Source of the DNA: an uncultured Bacteroidota bacterium
GTDB lineage: Bacteria > Bacteroidota > Bacteroidia > Flavobacteriales > Flavobacteriaceae
NCBI GenBank assembly: GCA_902510475.1
Contig: CABXCC010000014.1
Location: 1 to 36,789, forward strand
Length of the DNA: 36,789 bases
Direction of reading: 5' to 3'
The notes below the pieces were generated by a model. That model was not told the origin of the DNA. It was given only the letters and a program-made list of their open reading frames with translations, and made no database searches. The position numbers were made by a program, and so were the translations under genes. Numbering within the stretch: the first letter of the stretch is position 1; each line of letters begins with the position of its first letter. Shown here piece by piece: positions 33,947 to 36,789 of the stretch.

Positions 33947-34327
33947 TTACATAGATCTAATTACTGGCACACCTAGAATACCACTAACACAATAATCTGT
34001 TGTTAGCGAAACTAATTCTCCAAACATTTTTTCTCTTTCTTGACCTAGTGCCATATGTACTTGACATCCCTCAGGACCACGATAAATTTCTGTAATTCCA
34101 TAGAGGGTGTTTCCGGTTTCACCACTTGCAGGATCTAAAGGATTATTGAATTCTGGACTTTTAAGTACAGCGTAACATAATACTACAGGTTCAATATTAC
34201 CCTCTATATGATGTGTTTCTTTCATAAAACTTTCGTGCGTATTGAGAAACGTTTCCATTCTGTCAGTTTGATCATTTGGGACTTTAAAAGCTATATGAAA
34301 GCCAAAAGAGTCAGTTGTAATTTTCAT
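33947..34327 (-). CDS. Conserved small cytoplasmic protein, function unknown
   Basis: The 126-residue protein has no signal peptide or membrane segment. Its pattern (FGFHIAFKVPNDQTDRMETF, later LYGITEIYRGPEGCQVHMAL) suggests a ferredoxin-like alpha/beta fold such as a dimeric alpha-beta-barrel protein, with conserved-looking His, Cys and Tyr residues. I cannot assign a family or reaction. It is monocistronic and divergent from the flavin monooxygenase gene, with an 87-bp intergenic region. Confidence 0.6.
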   Translation of the reverse strand: MKITTDSFGFHIAFKVPNDQTDRMETFLNTHESFMKETHHIEGNIEPVVLCYAVLKSPEFNNPLDPASGETGNTLYGITEIYRGPEGCQVHMALGQEREKMFGELVSLTTDYCVSGILGVPVIRSM

Positions 34328-34414
34328 AATAATAAATTTTAAAAATATTAAATTATAAAAAATATAAAATATCTTAGTGGATTGTCACATTTTTATTTCA
34401 TTTAGAAAAATTAT

Positions 34415-35854
34415 ATGAAAAACTTTACTGACATAATCATTATTGGGGCAGGCTTATCTGGAATAGGAGCAGCTTGTCATTTAGAAAGAAAAAATCCCGA
34501 AAAATCCTATCAAATTTTTGAGTCCAGAAAAGAAATTGGAGGAACTTGGAGTTTATTTAAATATCCGGGTATTCGATCTGACTCAGACATGTACACCTTT
34601 GGATTTTCATTTAAAACTTGGGATAATCCAAAATCATTTGCAGATGCGCCTAGTATTTTAAGTTATCTAAAGGAAGCTGCAGAGGAGTATAATGTTAAAG
34701 AAAAAATTAAATTTCAAACTCAGGTTTTAGAAGTTAGTTTTAATGCTGAAAATAAAATCTGGTCTATTACTACTTTAAATAATAATGTAAAAGCTATACA
34801 CCAATCTAATTTTTTATTTTCCTGCACAGGATATTATAATTACGATAAAGGGTATACCCCAAATTTTAAGGGGTTAAAAGATTTTCAAGGAAAAATAATT
34901 CACCCCCAACACTGGCCTGAAAAATTAAATTATGAAAACAAAAAAGTAATTGTAATAGGTAGTGGGGCAACTGCTGTTACTATAATTCCTAAAATGGCAG
35001 AAAAAACATCTGAAATTACGATGCTTCAGAGATCGCCAACATATGTTGGCGCATTTCCAAATAAAGATAAGACAGCAAAGTTTTTGAAAGCATATCTGCC
35101 TAAAAGCTTAGCACATAAATTCATTAGATTTAAAAATATTTTTGTTCAAATTTTATTTTTTCAAGCATGTAAGATATGGCCAAAAAAAATAAAAAAATGG
35201 CTCGTTAATGGTGCGCAAAGACAATTAGGCAAATTTCCTGCAAAACCACATTTTGAGCCAAAATATAATCCTTGGGATCAAAGATTTTGTGTAGCTCCTG
35301 ACGGAGATCTTTTTAGGTCGATAAGAAGCGGTAAAGCCAAAGTAATTACAAACGAAATTGACTGCATTACAAAAAAAGGAATCAGATTAAAAAACGGTAC
35401 TGATCTTAATGCTGATATCATTATTACAGCTACTGGGTTGGAGCTCTTGGCTTTTGGGGGGGCTAAAATCAAGGTCAATGACAAAGATTATAATCCATCA
35501 GAGGCAGTTACCTACAAGGGATTGATGTTAAGTGGTCTACCAAATTGTATATTTTTTGCTGGTTATACAAATGCGTCATGGACCTTGAAAAGTGATTTAA
35601 CAAGTGAATACTCAAGCAGACTATTTAAATATATGAGTAAAAATAATTTTAAATCATTTGTTCCAATTATTAAAAATAAAAAGATGATTATTTCTCCCCT
35701 CTTAAACTTAAATTCAAGTTATATACATAGATCATCCCATTTATTTCCAAAGCAAGGGTCAAAACTACCGTGGAAATTATATCAAAATTATTTTTTAGAT
35801 TTTATAACACTAAGGCTAAATAAAATTAATGGTGATTCTATAAAATTTAAATAA
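34415..35854 (+). CDS. Flavin-containing monooxygenase of the Baeyer-Villiger type
   Basis: The 479-residue protein has two dinucleotide-binding motifs, GAGLSG (11-16) for FAD and GSGATA (182-187) for NADPH, and between them the Baeyer-Villiger fingerprint F157-x-G-xxx-H163-xxx-W167 (FQGKIIHPQHWP). GGTWSLFKYPGIRSDSDM after the FAD loop is also typical of this group. Such enzymes insert one oxygen next to a carbonyl or on S or N using NADPH and O2. The substrate is unknown. The next gene begins 23 bp downstream on the same strand, so the two may share a transcript although no metabolic link is evident. Confidence 0.92.
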   Translation: MKNFTDIIIIGAGLSGIGAACHLERKNPEKSYQIFESRKEIGGTWSLFKYPGIRSDSDMYTFGFSFKTWDNPKSFADAPSILSYLKEAAEEYNVKEKIKFQTQVLEVSFNAENKIWSITTLNNNVKAIHQSNFLFSCTGYYNYDKGYTPNFKGLKDFQGKIIHPQHWPEKLNYENKKVIVIGSGATAVTIIPKMAEKTSEITMLQRSPTYVGAFPNKDKTAKFLKAYLPKSLAHKFIRFKNIFVQILFFQACKIWPKKIKKWLVNGAQRQLGKFPAKPHFEPKYNPWDQRFCVAPDGDLFRSIRSGKAKVITNEIDCITKKGIRLKNGTDLNADIIITATGLELLAFGGAKIKVNDKDYNPSEAVTYKGLMLSGLPNCIFFAGYTNASWTLKSDLTSEYSSRLFKYMSKNNFKSFVPIIKNKKMIISPLLNLNSSYIHRSSHLFPKQGSKLPWKLYQNYFLDFITLRLNKINGDSIKFK

Positions 35855-35877
35855 ATATATTTATTAATATTATGATT

Positions 35878-36789
35878 ATGAAAAATTTATATAAGCTACT
35901 ATTTTGTCTTTTATTTCTCACCTGTAGTTCAGGGGATGATAATGATGAAAATCAAATTATCGATCCTACAGTTAGTATCTCAGCAAACATAAGCTCACTA
36001 ACTTTTGAAAATACAATGGTGTCTCAGGCTTCCGTTTCAAAATTAATAATTATAAATGCTGAAAATGCAACTTCTCAAATAACCGTTACTGCACCAGATG
36101 GATATGAGGTTTCGGTTAATAATTCTTTTTCAAGCAGTATTTCTTTTCAGCCTGAAATTTCAAATGAAGTATATGTGCGCTTTGCTCCAAGTGAACCTGT
36201 AAATTATTATTCTACACTCCAGATTTCTTCTGAAGAACTTGACAATGTTATAAACGTTAATTTATTTGGAATCGGAAGTCCTTTAAAATTTACTTATCAG
36301 GCTTTTGAAAACCAACCTCTTGGATTTGGTGGCGGATTTAATCAATCTGCAGTTCAAATATTTGATCTACACAATGACCTTTCTGATATCAGCGAAATTA
36401 AAATGTTCTTACAAATAGACTGCCCAAGCTCAGGATGTGATGACTGGGACCGATTTGCAAACATTAAAGTTAAAGATCAATCGACCGGAAACTGGTACGA
36501 AATAGGCAGGTATATAACTCCCTATTGGGTTGGCACTCAACAATTAGATAGAGGGTTAGAATTTGATGTTACTGATTTTAAATCTTTTTTAACCGGTACA
36601 ACAGAATTAATGATTTATATTGAAAATTGGACTGCTAAAGCAGATATAGTTTCTGTAGAATTTGATTACGTTTCTGGAATACCTGACTATGCATATTATG
36701 TTGTTTCTGAAGTTTTTAATCTTCATTCAAATTCGATAAGCGGAATTCCATACGGGGTTGATCATAATATAGATTTAGATAAATCTATT
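35878..36789 (+). CDS. Peptide-N-glycosidase F (PNGase F) homologue, lipoprotein (3' partial)
   Basis: The frame is open to the last base, so the 3' end lies outside. The ATG at 35878 (preferred to 35872) gives a lipoprotein signal (L-F-L-T-C16). Residues about 30-132 form an Ig-like beta domain (ITVTAPDGYEVSV, VYVRFAP). From about 135 the sequence follows mature PNGase F of Elizabethkingia closely: IKMFLQIDCPSSGCDDWDRF, NWYEIGRYITPYWVGT, RGLEFDVTDFKSFL, ELMIYIENW, GIPDY and GIPYG. The expected catalytic D191 (WDR; D60 of mature PNGase F) and E249 (IENW; E118) are present at the same 58-residue spacing, as is the disulfide pair C182/C187. PNGase F cleaves the Asn-GlcNAc amide bond, releasing whole N-glycans. 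The third active-site residue (E206 in PNGase F) is beyond the window. Confidence 0.92.
   Translation, partial: MKNLYKLLFCLLFLTCSSGDDNDENQIIDPTVSISANISSLTFENTMVSQASVSKLIIINAENATSQITVTAPDGYEVSVNNSFSSSISFQPEISNEVYVRFAPSEPVNYYSTLQISSEELDNVINVNLFGIGSPLKFTYQAFENQPLGFGGGFNQSAVQIFDLHNDLSDISEIKMFLQIDCPSSGCDDWDRFANIKVKDQSTGNWYEIGRYITPYWVGTQQLDRGLEFDVTDFKSFLTGTTELMIYIENWTAKADIVSVEFDYVSGIPDYAYYVVSEVFNLHSNSISGIPYGVDHNIDLDKSI

Noticed and set aside
35850-35865. 16-bp palindrome aataaatatatttatt at the end of the monooxygenase gene
   Set aside because: It is made only of A and T in an AT-rich genome, overlaps the stop codon, and has no T run; it is too likely by chance to be called an operator or terminator.

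Overview
The window looks like a chromosomal segment of a Bacteroidota bacterium, most likely a marine Flavobacteriaceae-type organism. The DNA is AT-rich. There is a SusC/SusD polysaccharide-utilisation locus, many short Bacteroidota-style lipoproteins, several TAnnTTTG-type -7 promoter boxes, a tRNA gene without an encoded CCA end, and a complete-looking run of menaquinone genes. This placement is inference from gene content, not from a marker phylogeny.

Region 1 (1-14599, + strand) is a tightly packed polysaccharide-utilisation locus: susC (5' end outside the window), susD, two surface lipoproteins with discoidin-like (F5/8 C-like) modules, and three consecutive GH92 alpha-mannosidases. 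Gaps between genes are 1-10 bp, so it should be one transcript. The target is very likely an alpha-mannose-rich glycan such as high-mannose N-glycan or mannan. A tRNA-Pro(GGG) on the minus strand closes the region, followed by a cupin/SDR gene pair (14705-15810).

Region 2 (15814-18598, minus strand) holds four small exported proteins: a conserved lipoprotein, an NTF2-like lipoprotein, an exported AhpD/CMD-like protein and a two-domain fasciclin lipoprotein. Two clear intrinsic terminators separate them.

Region 3 (18677-26106, minus strand) is the menaquinone operon in the order ubiE/menG, menF, menD, menB, menA, menC, menE. It takes chorismate to menaquinone, but menH and a DHNA-CoA thioesterase are not present in the cluster. 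Several genes overlap and menA and menE appear to use TTG starts.

Region 4 (26221-34327) is a mosaic of single genes on both strands: an outer-membrane barrel protein, cold-shock protein, DUF2834 and DUF4956 membrane proteins, a CPXCG zinc-ribbon-like protein, a trans-acting enoyl reductase-like protein, AMP nucleosidase, an NTF2-like lipoprotein, a repeat lipoprotein carrying a Kazal protease-inhibitor module, and two tiny single-helix membrane proteins of 29 and 31 residues.

Region 5 (34415-36789, + strand) has a Baeyer-Villiger-type flavin monooxygenase and, 23 bp downstream, the first 304 codons of a lipoprotein homologous to peptide-N-glycosidase F (PNGase F), cut by the window end. The most notable biological theme is that an enzyme expected to release N-glycans from proteins and a three-GH92 mannosidase locus lie within about 20 kb of each other. 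No stretch longer than 300 bp lacks a gene; no CRISPR array, insertion sequence, integrase or rRNA was seen.
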